From positions 4,947,605 to 5,011,604 of the forward strand of contig NC_090716.1 of assembly GCF_040954835.1 (NCBI RefSeq): a stretch of DNA of 64,000 nt, in the 5' to 3' direction. Position numbers and translations under genes: made by a program. Below are positions 36,763-64,000 of this stretch, piece after piece (position 1 is the stretch's first letter; the number at the start of each line of letters is the position of its first letter). The notes below the pieces were generated by a model. The model worked only from the letters and a program-made list of their open reading frames with translations. It was not told the origin of the DNA and did not search any database. This stretch comes from Lepisosteus oculatus. Its lineage: Eukaryota; Chordata; Actinopteri; Semionotiformes; Lepisosteidae.

Positions 36763-38660
36763 TGTGGATGCTGTTAATGGGTTTGTGTGTTAGCTGTACA
36801 CGCTAAAATACAATTACAGGGTTTAAGTGGGTTAGTTTAAAAAATACCTCTTGTAGGTTGGTGCAAAGGTAAAGAGTTAGGTGGCGATTTAAAAAAAATG
36901 CTGTTCTGTTCATTTTCTGTAAGTGTCTGGCAGGGCTTTCATTATAAAATCCATATTTCTTGTCAAAGAAATGTTTATTCACATGTATCTGATAAGTTAA
37001 TCAAGGAGGTCCTGATATTTCTTTTACTTTTGACATGTTCAGGGTTGATCTATGCATATCTTTAATGCAAAAAAGCTCACTAATTTATTCTACCATTTTC
37101 AGTTAAGTTTCAAGCTTGTTAGGAGGTACCATACTTTAGACAAAAAGATCATTGTTGTTTTTAAAGGAAAATGGTAGGAAATTGTATGCTTTAATGTAGG
37201 GAGAGAAAAAGAAACTTTACATGTCATGCAACTCATTTGGTTATGGTTTCTAAGTTGCAAAACCTGTTACAGTAGATATTCTGCATTCAGGTATACTGCT
37301 TAAGTGCAAGAACCCAAGGTTAAATCTGCCACATAAATATGGGGGGTTAAAACTGCAGACTTTGTGGAATAGTTCTCTTGCAGGCTATTGGGTGATCAGA
37401 TGCTTATTGGCAGCTGTTCTTGGCATGAGGTCTTAATTAGAGCTTCAGTTGTACATGCACTAATTTGAAGCGGTAGGCTGTGAGGCCTAATTACATTTTC
37501 AGCACATGAATTTGAAACAGTCCTTTTAGTGATATCCAAACAGGCCAGTTTCAGCCCCTCACCCCTTCAGTGCAGGCATTGCACTAATTATCTTTGGTCG
37601 TGCGGGGGTTTGTTGGGCACTGTGAAACAGCCCGTATTTCATTTTTTTTTTGTACTTCCCACCCTCTCTGGTCTAAACCGCAAGCTACAAGGTGAATTGT
37701 TGGCTGATGTTTTTGCACAAATGCTGCAAAGTGCAGAAATGTCAAATATAAATAATTACATTTAAATCCAGTGCAAGCTGCATGACTACGGTCTTTTCCC
37801 AAGCATCCAGTACAGATGTTTCATTGGTACACGCATGTATTTAGAGAATCCCATTGTGCGTGTTGACCTCTGACCTGCCAACGGCTGTTGCCTCAGATTA
37901 GGGAGTGCACTGCTGAAGTGGATCAGTCTCATGTGGGTTTCCCTGCGTGTCTGAACCTGATATGGGCTGGAATGTCTCTGCTGTGTGATATCATCCTTTT
38001 TCGTTAACTTGAGGTGACAGTGAGCATGCAGTTCGTTTGTCTGTAAAACAAATGTCCCACTAGTTCTCGTGCCTCACTGCGGCATGTTCAGTTATGACGT
38101 GACCGAAAATGTGAAGCTTTCTTTGTTGGCATGGCAGGCGTTTTTCAGGATAGAGGAGTTTTTTGGAAATGTGGAGGAGATGAGCATGGAACTTAGTAAG
38201 AAATTGAAACCGTGTTGTCACTAGCCGAAATAAAATGTGCTGGGAAAGGACCGTGTTCTCAGTGTGTGACGGAAGAGGGTAACTGCACAAACGGTCTCTG
38301 CCAGGCTTGCCTCGACTCATTTCCACCTAAGTAACGTGTCCAAAGGTGAAAGCAAAAATTTCCAGTATCTGAAGCTACGGTTTCCCTTCAGCGGGGGTTG
38401 CCCACACCATCTGAATTTTCCTGTGGCCTCTCGCTGTGATGGAATGGTGTTTCCATTTTCGTTTCTGTTGGTGCTCACGCCTGTTGGCTCGGTTTTCCGA
38501 CACGCGCCTTAGGATTTTAGCAAGGGCTGCTTCTTGTGGCATTTCGCCGCAGGATTCAGAATCTGCCACCTCTTGGCCCACCGTGCAGATATATTTCCCT
38601 GCTGTTTGGCTCGGCCCCTGTGCTCGCCAGGCTGCCTCTTGACGCGAGTCTCCTTTCTCC
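36763..38660. other. Non-coding gap, middle part
   Basis: No gene recognised. The sequence becomes less AT-rich toward 38400-38660, with several overlapping short frames on both strands that have no recognisable translation. Confidence 0.4.
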
Positions 38661-38666
38661 CTTACA

Positions 38667-38763
38667 GTCCGGTCCTTCTGTTCCAGTCTTGTTCCAGGAG
38701 CAGACAGCAAGCTGAGATCCCGAAAGAAACTGTGACATTGTGTCTTCTTTTGCTACAGCTGGG
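38667..38763 (+). other. PACSIN3: Possible PACSIN3 5' untranslated exon
   Basis: A 97-bp segment is bounded by a good acceptor (CTCCCTTACAG) and a consensus donor (GGTAAGTG at 38763/38764). It lies 5.6 kb upstream of the first coding exon, which itself opens with a 3' splice site, so at least one untranslated exon must exist upstream. This segment is a candidate only; the signals could be chance. Confidence 0.3.
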
Positions 38764-38769
38764 GTAAGT

Positions 38770-41700
38770 GTGAGTCTTTACCGAGTCCTTTATTTATAAA
38801 TAATTTTTCAGTTTTGTTTTAGGTAAGGTGCTAAAATATTTGTTTTTAAATGTTGCCAGTAGCCTTTGCTTTAGTGTAAAGGGTTTGCAAACCCTGTTCA
38901 AAAAGCTGTGGTTATATTTTAAAAATGTTGTACTGTGCACATAATAAACATTCAAGAATATAAAAATCTGATTATTTTCTGTTAAAAAAATACTTTTACA
39001 TTAATGTCTGACCCACAATACTGGAATAATGTCTCTTACACTTGCCCTGGGAAACTTTTGCCTAATTGCCAGCTTGTGGAAGCAGAATGATCACACAACA
39101 AGTGTTTAAGCCACATCAAACAAAACTGCATTGCTATGGATTATTAACATGTAGAAATGGTACAGTAATGTCTTGCAACTCTTCACACACTGTTTTAGTC
39201 TGGACAGAAGTTTGAAATCTTAAGTACACGAAGAGAAGCAACTGGAATAATCTGCAGTTTGTGACATGTTCAGTCAGTCTCGGTCAAAATGTAGCCTAGT
39301 ATTGAGACAAAGATAGTGGTTGAAATAGTTTAATTCTATCATGGCTTATAAAAGTCTCTTTTGTATTGGAATTGGTTATCTTGAATCTTGGTTATTGTGG
39401 GAAATCTTATATCTTTATGGTTGGAAATGACATGCTGTAAAAAAACATTCCTGCTTCCTTAAATCTGGTGCTCTCGTATAATCATTGTACAGCTTAGACT
39501 GTCAATCTTGCGTGCCTGCTCAACAGTTCCAGCACAGATCACTCTAAAGTAATGGCTCACTTTGATTACTGAATGTATGGTCTGAATGCAATTTCCTTGT
39601 CACCAAAAAGTGCACAGTAATCCACTTTTTTTGATCAAAGACAACCTATTACCATGCTGAAATAGTTTGAATGCTTTTACTGACACATCCTGTATGCAGT
39701 CTTTTGGCTTATGCTTCAGGGAAGATTTGAGCAGGTTCCTTAGTATTGGTTTATTACTAAGGCGACCTCTAAGACTACCAATAAGTATCTTTCTAGTCGC
39801 CTTTTGTTTTTTTTGCAATACTGTTTGGACTGTCAGCTTGGGTTTTGATTGGTGGGTGTGTTTGTGCTGTGGATGGCTTTATATAAACCAGTCCCACATG
39901 CCGCAAGTCTTGTTTTTAAACCCACATCTAAGATTGGCTCAAGCTCGTCTAATGACTTTCGAATGTTTTGCTGTTTGATACAGAAGCCATGTGCTCTGCC
40001 GTAATGAGCTGCACTTTGCACTCCGTATTCTTGAAAATGTCAGTAGATTTCTTGATTATGTATCCCGGGGTCATGTAATCCTTTCCTTTTGGGGCACCTT
40101 TTTCAAAGAAATGACTGCAGTGTCTCCAGGGCCTGTCAAGCCCATTTGTGGAATGTCTAACCAGATCACCAAAGAGGACACATTTTGCAGGCAAGTGAAA
40201 AGGTTAGGCATTTTCCATGTCTAAAAAAAAAACCTGAAGAATTTACAAAAGTAGACAACAGCAAACAATTCGTTTCATATTGAGAGCTCACGCAGTTTAT
40301 GTAAATGGACTCTCTCTTGCCCACAGACTTGTTCTATCGTGGAACAGAATGTGAAACTGGTCCTGCTGAGTGGTTTTTGTTGTCCTCGGCAGTGTAGATT
40401 GAAGGGCCTTTTCAAACGCCAGTCCTGGATTTTAATTTGTACACAGAGAAGATGTATATCAACTGCGTTAATTGTTGTGAGTTTGTTTGCACGTTTTCAT
40501 TGCTCGTTTAATTTTAATGTCGTCTGAGAGGAATAATACTTTGTGGTGATTGGTGACGGTACTGAAAAGGCTTCTGGGAGCTCTGATAAAGAGGTAAGCA
40601 GTGAATAAGAGGATTTCCCTGTCAGGTCTAGACTGGTTAGCAGGATCTTAACTTGCCCTAAAGCGATAGCCATGCTTGCCTGAGGCAAGGGCTCAGGGCT
40701 GGTATACAGCCTTTAGCAGTCTGGCCCTGCGGTTCGGCCTGGTGTATTTGGATCTGCCATCTTGACCTGAAAACCGGCCCAGATAAAGACCTGCTCTTGT
40801 AAACCGTTGTGGGATCTGAAGTAAACATGTAAACTGAGTCCTGGGGATTCAGATTTTGGGTTGTCTTCCACTTGGAATCTTTCAGGTATGGTGCGCCTTG
40901 GCCTGCTTGGAGGTGACTTCTTTTGGTGCTGAAGTGTTCGGTTTCGTAACGCAATGCTTTTGAACTGATGTATTTGCATGGGCAGGTACAGTATGTGAAT
41001 ACTATAGTATTAGTATGTGAACAGTATGTCCCGCGCTCTGTGATGAAACAGGAACCGGTGGAGTTGCCTTGAAAAATACTATGCTTTGGTTGTCCAGGAT
41101 ATCGAATGGATTTTTCTTTTCGTAGATTTATTGCATCATTCATTCAATTCAGAATGATTGGATCGTTCTGATTATACATCTCAGTGGGATTAATTAAGTC
41201 CTTGAGCAACATTATGTACTCTCCTAAGAATGCTGGAGGTGTGCGCTGACTTACATTCGAATTGTACATGTCCCATCACTTCCCCTCTTCTCTGCGTGCT
41301 GTGGAGCTCCTGCAGCTTGCCCTTCGACATGAGATTACACACGCTGCATACCCGTGTCATTCCACACGAGCCAATCGCTTCCCGTTGGCTACCTATATAT
41401 CCGTGGAATTGCTGTTCCTATAAGAAGTACTTGTCTCTTTCAGTGCGAGTTTCAGAGGAAACCGCTGCACACGCCTCAACAGAATCTTTGCCAGAAATTC
41501 TGATTCACTGTCCTCTCAGCTGATCTGGTCATAAAGCACTTTGCAGATTTGTGAATTGTGTTGCATCATGTTACAGTCATCCTTAGAACGCCGCTTTCAG
41601 TCAGCTCTCGGGTTTTTACGAGAGAAGATGAATTCTAATTTGCCTAGAATGGCTGCTTCCCGTGGGAAAAAGTAGATGGGGGGAAAAAGACTGTTTTGTT

Positions 41701-43060
41701 GTCGATTTCCAAAGAATCAGGTGAAGGTTGGATCTTCCTGCTGTTGACTGTAGGAGAAGACTGACGGAACTATAGCATGACCAGTTTAACTCGGGCCTCC
41801 AGTCGGTCTTGACTGGCCAAACATTAGAGCTGCTACAGGGGTTGTCTCCGTCTGAACATTTTCCTGTTTTAAAATTAGATTATTATAGGATAAAAACATT
41901 TTCCTGTTTATTCAGAAAGTTGGCATATTAACACCACAGAAGAATGTGAATCTCCAGCATTCAATACAGCACTGAGCACTGTCTGTGGTTGTTCATGTGG
42001 CCGATCGTTCGTATTCTACACTGTAGGATTCTTTTTAGAATCTTGAAAGAAGGTTTAGATCTGAGAATTAACGTTTACTTAAATTAAAAAAAATTAAAGC
42101 TGTTTACTTCATCATCTCATTGTTTCGTTGGTAACGGTAAGAGCATTTCAATTAGCACTAGCAGACTAAACGAGTCTGTTACAGAAAGTCTCTTATTAAC
42201 ACATTTGTGGGAAATGCCCTACCCTGCATACTTTCCATCTACTGAGGGCAGGGTGTGCATTTCTTTATAAAGAGTAGAATATATTGCGTTTTTATTTTCC
42301 CGGTAAGGCAAATTAGGGGAAATTACTGTATTTTTTAAAAATAAAAGCTAACTAAATCCATGTAAAGTATTATTCCCCTCTTAAAAGGGAGACTATTTTA
42401 TGCCAAAAGTGTCATGAAGGGGGTAATTGTACAGTACATGTAAAGTGAATAACATTTTTATAAAGAAAGGTTTATTATAAAACATTTAAAGGCAGTAAAC
42501 TGAAAATTCAGGTGTTTTAGAAGTTTTTTCCAGAGGGGAAAAAACTCTGGAAGGGCCTGGGTTTTGTTCCAGCTGGGCTCACGCATACACAGTTGGTCTG
42601 AATTTTTTTTTAATGAACTGCAGACCTGTTCTACTTCTAACCACGCTCCAAGGTGCTTTCTGTGTAACTTTAATGAAGTGAGTGTTTTGAGTGATCAGGT
42701 CTGTAAAAGACCCAATGAAACATGGTACTGCTGTGTAAGTATCATTAAGTGAATTTTTTGGGCTGCTCGGGTTGGAACTAAAACCAGCCGACTCTAGGCC
42801 ACTCCAAGAACTGAGCTTCAGACCCCTCGATTAAAACCGTTCAAAAGCATTTCCCAGATAGAAAGTCTTCTGAAACTGTCTGTGCACACTGCTGTCCTTG
42901 TTATCCAAACATAGTCGCCCCTGGCAGAGGTGACCTTGCCTCGATTGTGCATTTTGAAAACGGAGAAGAAGAATAAAGTCTGAGACTCTGTCCCAGCAAC
43001 ACGAGGTGGGGTGCTGAAGTTATTTTGATTCTGATGAGGAAGTTCTTGGAGAAGGGGAGC
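38770..43060. other. Presumed PACSIN3 intronic sequence
   Basis: No coding exon or repeat family recognised. The several 60-160 codon frames on both strands (for example 40658-41143 minus) are unrecognisable and lack paired splice sites. Confidence 0.4.
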
Positions 43061-43345
43061 GGCACGGTGGCCCAGGGCCACAGCATCCCTGCCTTTTATA
43101 ACTGGAGCCCCAAGTTCGATTCCAGACCCGGGAGTGTGTATCTGTGTGGAGTCTGTATGTTCTCCCGGTGTTCGTGTGGGTTTCCTCCCACAGTCCCAGC
43201 ACACACTAGTAGGTTCAAACCGGCCCTGGTGCAAGTGCGTGTCTGGCTGTGCGTGCCTTCGAGATGGACTGGCATCCCGTCTGGGGGTGTCCTGCCCCCT
43301 GCGGCCGTCATTTGATGGGGAAGGGTTGCGGGGAGCCAGGGACTG
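43061..43345 (+). mobile_element. tRNA-derived SINE, plus strand
   Basis: Box A-like GCACGGTGGCCCAGGG (43064 onward) and box B-like AGTTCGATTCC (near 43112) are followed by the conserved fish SINE body: GTGTGGAGTCTGTATGTTCTCC, GTGTGGGTTTCCTCCCACAGTC and GATGGACTGGCATCCCGTC. The same family gives the minus-strand fragment at about 10590-10722. The family was identified from memory, without a search. Confidence 0.8.
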
Positions 43346-44340
43346 AGTAGGATGGAGGTAGAAAAATAATAAGCTTAGAATAGCAGTAAGCCAGTGAGGG
43401 ACATTTTACATGCATGTGTTTCTTGGGAAGAGGGGAACAGATCATTTAGTAACTGCATTGTTTATGTGAAAACATTGAAGCCCCCACTTGTTTAATGTCA
43501 GACAGTGTGTTGGGGAGCAGAGAGTGGTTCTTATACAGATTTTTATCCAATGAAAACTCTGCAGAGTGAGTCATTCTGTGGGAGTTTTTTTAATTATTAT
43601 AGACAGGTTTGACAGGGTGATATCGTTCTCCTGCAGCCTTGCAGCTCTAGTGCCCCACCTCTTCTTTGGAAAACTCGTTTTTCTGTCATTGATCCTGCAT
43701 GCAAAGTGCCTGCGCAGAGCTTGTTGGTTTTTCTTGAGGGAGTGGTGCCTTTCTCAGCGAGCCTGCCTGTGCAGACTAGTGCCATTCCTGGATCACTCTG
43801 AGGAGAACCAGCAACATCTATATATGATCTCAAAGCAAATGGAGGGGGGAGGACTTGAATAACTCGGCAATAAGAAAAAATGAACGAGGAGTGTCTCGTT
43901 CATTGATGCAGTCTGCCTAATTGAGGGAACAGCCATTAAGCTCTGACCTGGGGGATACAGATGATACTGCGGGTATGTAAAAAATATCATTATCGAGCTC
44001 CAGAGATGATCAAATACATAATGATTAAACTCTTTACTTTTTCTTTTTTTTTCTTGCTATTGAGTTTGGAATGTGTTCATTTTTACGTATGCTGATAAGT
44101 GCCTATAATGTTTCCAGGACTAGGAAGTAATGTGAACTCCCACATTTTGCAAAACTGACTTTATTCATTTGGGAGCAGTTGGCCAAGTCCTTACCTCCGT
44201 GGCAGTTGTATTGCCAAGTTGTCTTCATAACTCTTGAAGAAAGCAGGAGTTCTTAAAGTGTACACACCTTTGTTGCGAACCTCACTGCACTACTAATATT
44301 TGCACTGTTCACTCATGTGGGAAATGCTCACCTCTTGGTT

Positions 44341-44370
44341 TCCCCCCCCCCCCCCCTCTGCGTTTCCCAG
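44341..44370 (+). promoter_or_regulatory. PACSIN3: Poly-C polypyrimidine tract at a PACSIN3 splice acceptor
   Basis: An uninterrupted run of about 15-16 C (44342-44356) followed by TCTGCGTTTCCCAG forms the 3' splice site of the exon carrying the PACSIN3 start codon. Such homopolymers vary in length and are hard to sequence. Confidence 0.7.
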
Positions 44371-54942
<10,572 letters not shown>

Positions 54943-56460
54943 TGACCATTTCCTGGATGTCTGCAGCCATTTTAAGCGGAGGCCAACGAGAGAGAACACC
55001 TGACTCTGTTGCTTCGGATTGCATTCCTGGTCCCAGCCCTGATGCTAGGTGCAGGCCATGTGCTTGACTGGGAGGCGCTGTGCGTTTTCTGCGGCTCCAT
55101 GATGAATTCTAAGCAAGATATCGTGTTTTTATTTTTTATATATGTATAAAATGAGACTTATGACAAGGTGGAAACGGCATCTGAGTCAGGGAGGGTGGTG
55201 ATCCTTACTAGAGAAGCGCCGAGAATAGTGCCTTTGAAAGATCCCAGTGAAGCCAGTACTTGTAGACATCCACTGCAGTGAATTTTCCATTCAACGTTTG
55301 TGGATTGCAGCTGGCACTTTCAAGGTTAGTAAGCTTAGACACAGCCTTGGGCATACAACATCGCAGATAACAACAGAGCTATCGGATCATTCATAACCAG
55401 AAATCCAATGCACAATACATTGTTAGAGATTGCAGCCTGATATTATTGGAATGTGAAAAAGTCAGATCTCTAGGCCGCTGAAATCTGTGCCATAGGTTTA
55501 GAGATCATGGGCTAACTAAAAGCAATATTTGCATATCAGAGATGCCAGTATTCATTCCCTGAATGTCAACAGCAAATTTGGACAGGGGGAGATGGTTAAA
55601 TCTGTCCATTAAAATTTAGGTATTAATAGAGCCTTTTTATGCTAACAAATTTTATAGTGATTTAGATTTACTTACAAGAGAAACTGACTGGTGTGTTTTT
55701 CTTTAGACGCTGGTGAAAAGTTTAACCTTGGATTAGAAGTAAGAGATTAGCTACAAACCACCCAGCTGTTCTCTTGGTGTGTTTACAGAGCTCTCTGTGC
55801 ATTTCTTATTTGAGTGTGCACCCAAGGGTTTTTGTGTTGTTTTTATAGAGATTCCAATTTAATCATTTTACATGCGCTGAGGGTTAATTCCCATGTAGTC
55901 TGGAACGGTTTCAAAGGGATTCATTATTTAACTCTAAGCGGGCCATTCTGTGTAAGTGCAACTCTCCAGCCTGCAATTTCCTCCAGCCCTTTTAGAAACA
56001 TTGATAAGAAGAGCTTGTAACAAGTTTCTATTTTTGGGCCTGACCTACCAATATAAATGAAACCTTATTGGGAGGGAGGAGACAAAGATTTCTTAGTTGT
56101 TTGATTTATGCTTTTTTATCGTTTCCTTCCATTCTTCTTTTTAATTTATTTTTTGTTACTCTTAAAAAACAAAAAAAGCTTAAAAAAAATTAACTCATCC
56201 AGTTGGACAGAGGCTAAAACCTGACCAAAGTAGGGATGTTTTAGGTATGTAAATTGCAGGACTTAGCCCACTAATGCAGGTTTAAGTTATTAATGAAGGA
56301 GAGGAAGGACCACCATTCATGCTGGAGTACAAGGGACTCTGGGTAAGTTGCTGCACAGATCTGTACTTCTGCATCATCCTGCTGTAAACCCGACTTCACA
56401 ACACTGCTGTAACCTTCTTTGATCTAATCTATGTACAAATCTTAAATAAACAAATTACAA
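54943..56460 (+). other. PACSIN3: PACSIN3 3' UTR and polyadenylation signal
   Basis: From the TGA (54940-54942) the sequence runs without recognisable coding content to AATAAA at 56445-56450, giving a 3' UTR of about 1.5 kb. Confidence 0.6.
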
Positions 56461-57460
56461 TTAAGATGGTGCTGAAAAGTGTTTTGTTTTATTGTTGTCT
56501 GTGTCATTTTCTTTATAACACAGCAGTGCTTTCCCCAATGTTTTTTGTAGTCTCTTAATGCCAGGCCTGTGAGGGAGGGTTTCGTTGTGTTTAGAAGCAG
56601 TGGATTAGGACTCCTTAAAATGAAAGGTCATGTTAAAAGTTGTCTGTTCAGCACTCTCGCATAAAGCGTTTTAAATGCATAATGCCAATAGCCTACTTGT
56701 GGAAAACAAGAGATTTTATGTTTCCGCTTAAAATTGGCAGACGTGAAGTACCAAATCCCATTCAGCAGAGGAATGAAAAAGATTGCAGAGCTTTTTAAAA
56801 GGAGAAAGGAAGTTGTTGGGACATGACCAGCTCAGCCCTATAAGACCTGTGTTCTTTTTTTTTTATAGTAGCTCAAGCACATCAGCTGAAAAACTTGTGA
56901 TTATAAAACTTATTCTGATTCTGCTACCAAATGCATATGCTTCTGCCTGGGGAAATATCCTTCAGGGTACATGGAAAATAAATATTTAATAACTATAGCC
57001 ATGCTAATTTAAACAAGAAAGGCTTACATGGAAAATGCCCGAGGTTTTATCCGGTGGTGGATTTATTGACTTGAAAACACTGTCCTCCTGTATGTCCTGT
57101 TATTTTTAATGGAGGAATGAAGGATACGGATACACATTTGCTTTTATTTGGGGAAACCACCTTGGATACTGTGGAGCTGGGGATGCCAATCTGCTGGACT
57201 GATCACATGCGAGATGTGACTGAAGGCCATTATCCCCAATGTCTGCAGAAACAAACGTCTGCCTGGAGAAGAGAGTTTACAGGCAAATGAACATGCCAGC
57301 TGGAGCTGTGGAGAAAGAAGGGTGTTGGGCACTAACAGGCACAAACCACACACCTAGTGTAGAGAGGTTACAAAGCCCAAAGCCGTCTGTTCCCCAGGGA
57401 AGTACTTTTGTGTATATGGTTGTTTTACTGTATTTGCTTACTGTAAAATCTTTAAGGTTT
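56461..57460. other. Spacer between PACSIN3 and ARFGAP2, left part
   Basis: No gene or named repeat recognised. Confidence 0.45.
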
Positions 57461-57463
57461 TAT

Positions 57464-57800
57464 ATAATAATTGCTTACACTTGTATAGCACTTTTTCTGG
57501 ACACTCCACTCAAAGCGCTTTACAGGTAATGGGGACTCCCCTCCACCACCACCAATGTGCAGCATCCACCTGGATGATGCGACGGCAGCCATAGTGCGCC
57601 AGAACGCTCACCACACATCAGCTATCAGTGGGGAGAAGAGCAGAGTGATGAAGCCAATTCACAGAGGGGGATTGTTAGGAGGCCATGATTGATAAAGGCC
57701 GATGGGGAAATTTGGCCAGGATGCTGGGGTTACACCCCTACTCTTTTCGAGAAACACCCTGGGATTTTTAATGACCACAGAGAGTTATTATATGGCATTC
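57464..57800 (-). repeat. Second, longer copy of the repeat at 5388-5535
   Basis: Shares TAATTGCTTACACTTGTATAG, TTTTCTGGACACTCCACTCAAAG and the CGCTTTACAGGTAATGGGGA block with the first copy. It extends further, to GACCACAGAGAGT near 57773-57785. Orientation is inferred from the (ATT)-like end on the minus strand. The longer body has conserved words (CCACCACCACCAATGTGCAG) known to me from many fish genomes, but I cannot name the family. Confidence 0.65.
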
Positions 57801-58900
57801 AAGTAAGTAAAGCCGAAGCCACCTTTCACGGAGGGGGACAAAAGTTACCTTCAAAATGTGAAGTAATGAAGATTTGTAATAACTTAAAAAAACTCCTTGT
57901 AGCCGTATGTAGCCGTATTTGATCAAACATTCTTGTACACAGCTTAAATCTGTATTACTTTTAAGCATGGGAGAAAACAATCTTTTAAGCTCTTGATTTT
58001 AACAAGGTGGGAAAGCTGTCATGCATAAATGAAAAACATCTGTTTGTTATATGAATACTGATGTGAAAGTGTTTCACATATTACTTTAATCAGAAACAAG
58101 CATAAGTGATTTGACTTTGACTGCAGATGCATTCTCATTTCAGTGCCGGAAATTACTACACTGGGTGATGGGCATGCTCTTGTTGAACCTTTCCTATGTT
58201 CTTAACATCACAGAATGGGCCCTTAACCTGCTTTTAAGTCACAAAAATTCAATTTGCACATTCACAATTCGTCAACAAAAGAACTCTCCTTCTTTACAGT
58301 AATCCTCGTCCTAACCCTGGCCTGACCTTAAAACGGTTTTACACACACTGGAAGACCATTGGATTTTGGTCGGATGGATCTGCAACCTGTATTCTGCTGG
58401 GGGAACAAGTGCCACCTTGTGGTCAAATTCAGGAGATCCTATCCCTAGAAAAGTGGTTTCCAACTCAAAGAGTTTCCTGTTTCCTAATGCTATGAGCTGC
58501 TCTTCACCTGTGCAAATTAATTCCTTCGGCACAGCTTTAACTCTGTGGGATCTGAGAATCAAGTTTCATCCCCAGTAATCTTAATACTGCAAATCCTCTG
58601 CAAAGAGACATCATACATGTTTAAGTTTTGGGGGCTGAAATAAAGTCACCACTCGCAGAATGGATCTTTATAATTTATTTAGTACAATTACTTTCTGCCA
58701 CACCTTTTGCCACACATCCCCCAGGTCGCGGGTGTACTTCAACGTTTTATAAAGTGGGTTCACTCCTATATGTAAGGCTTTTTGGGATGAAATGCGCTGT
58801 AGAAATGGAAATAATTATTAATTCGTATTATCGATTTTCACTTTGGGTGTCCTAATTAGTTGGGATTTCCTGTAAAGTCCAAACCCAGATAAGGCTGGAA
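57801..58900. other. Spacer between PACSIN3 and ARFGAP2, right part
   Basis: No coding sequence recognised. A short block near 58760-58825 (ATGCGCTGTAGAAATGGAAA then AATTATTAATT) resembles the tail of the same kind of (ATT)-ended repeat, too decayed to be sure. Confidence 0.4.
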
Positions 58901-58939
58901 GCAAACAATGGAGTAGGAAAATGTTTTCCTATTCATTTC

Positions 58940-59038
58940 CCCACTTTTGAGAGCGGATCTGAAGTCACGCCGAGAGCGTACTGTTTGATCCACCCAGGCA
59001 CCCGTAGTTGTGTGAGCCTTGTGCTGTAAGGTGGCAAG
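58940..59038 (+). promoter_or_regulatory. ARFGAP2: Probable ARFGAP2 promoter and leader
   Basis: A CpG-containing stretch directly before the ATG. The start codon is embedded in GCAAGATGGCG, a YY1-type element of the kind found at the starts of many housekeeping genes. No TATA box is visible. Confidence 0.45.
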
Positions 59039-63870
<4,832 letters not shown>

Positions 63871-64000
63871 GTAAGCCATTATTCCAGACGCTCAGACTGA
63901 AACCACCTCTATTAAAATGCCACTCTCATTATTTGGCGAGCAAATGTAATTATCTGCAGTATCCACATATTAACGACGAGGTGATGTAAAACACATTTAA

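Noticed and set aside
40658-41143. 161-codon minus-strand frame between DDB2 and PACSIN3
   Set aside because: Long by chance only. The composition is not protein-like, there is no recognisable domain, and it overlaps other equally open frames.
42818-43234. 138-codon minus-strand frame
   Set aside because: Its length comes from the antisense of the SINE at 43061-43345.

Overview
The window is vertebrate nuclear DNA, most likely from a ray-finned fish. It has four multi-exon genes with GT-AG introns, long introns, and fish-type interspersed repeats: tRNA-derived SINEs, decayed Tc1/mariner and LINE pieces, and MITE-like elements. The exons resemble human and teleost sequences about equally well. 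That would suit a non-teleost ray-finned fish such as a gar or bowfin, but this is an inference.

The gene order is ACP2 (+, coding 5948-17115), DDB2 (-, coding 28648-20844), PACSIN3 (+, coding 44418-54942) and ARFGAP2 (+, from 59039, running off the right edge). This is the block I know from human 11p11.2 (ARFGAP2-PACSIN3-DDB2-ACP2), read in the opposite direction. ACP2 and DDB2 converge on a 3.3 kb spacer. DDB2 and PACSIN3 diverge from a 15.7 kb gap that probably holds promoters and PACSIN3 5' non-coding sequence. I recognise no gene in the first 5.7 kb; the human neighbour there would be NR1H3 on the minus strand.

Region by region: 1-5700 holds a 55-60 bp tandem repeat, a decayed Tc1-like transposon and a repeat tail. 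5700-17500 is ACP2, whose first intron carries a LINE reverse-transcriptase fossil and a SINE. 17500-20840 holds 3' UTRs and spacer. 20844-28648 is DDB2, with a small TIR element in one intron. 29000-44370 is non-coding and includes a 640 bp TTAA-flanked element and a SINE. 44371-56450 is PACSIN3, with a perfect 114 bp inverted repeat just after one exon. 56450-59000 is spacer with repeats. 59039-64000 is the first ten exons of ARFGAP2.

The genes share no pathway: a lysosomal phosphatase, a UV-damage sensor of nucleotide excision repair, an F-BAR/SH3 endocytic adaptor and a COPI-associated Arf GTPase activator.

The most interesting result is in DDB2. Two homologous exons (27034-26889 and 24916-24750) encode alternative versions of the same WD40 blade. 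Both have phase 0 acceptors and phase 2 donors. Including both, or neither, creates an early stop, so exactly one must be used. One version matches the human protein as I remember it. The other matches my recollection of the zebrafish protein. This looks like an ancestral mutually exclusive exon pair that other lineages may have resolved in opposite ways.
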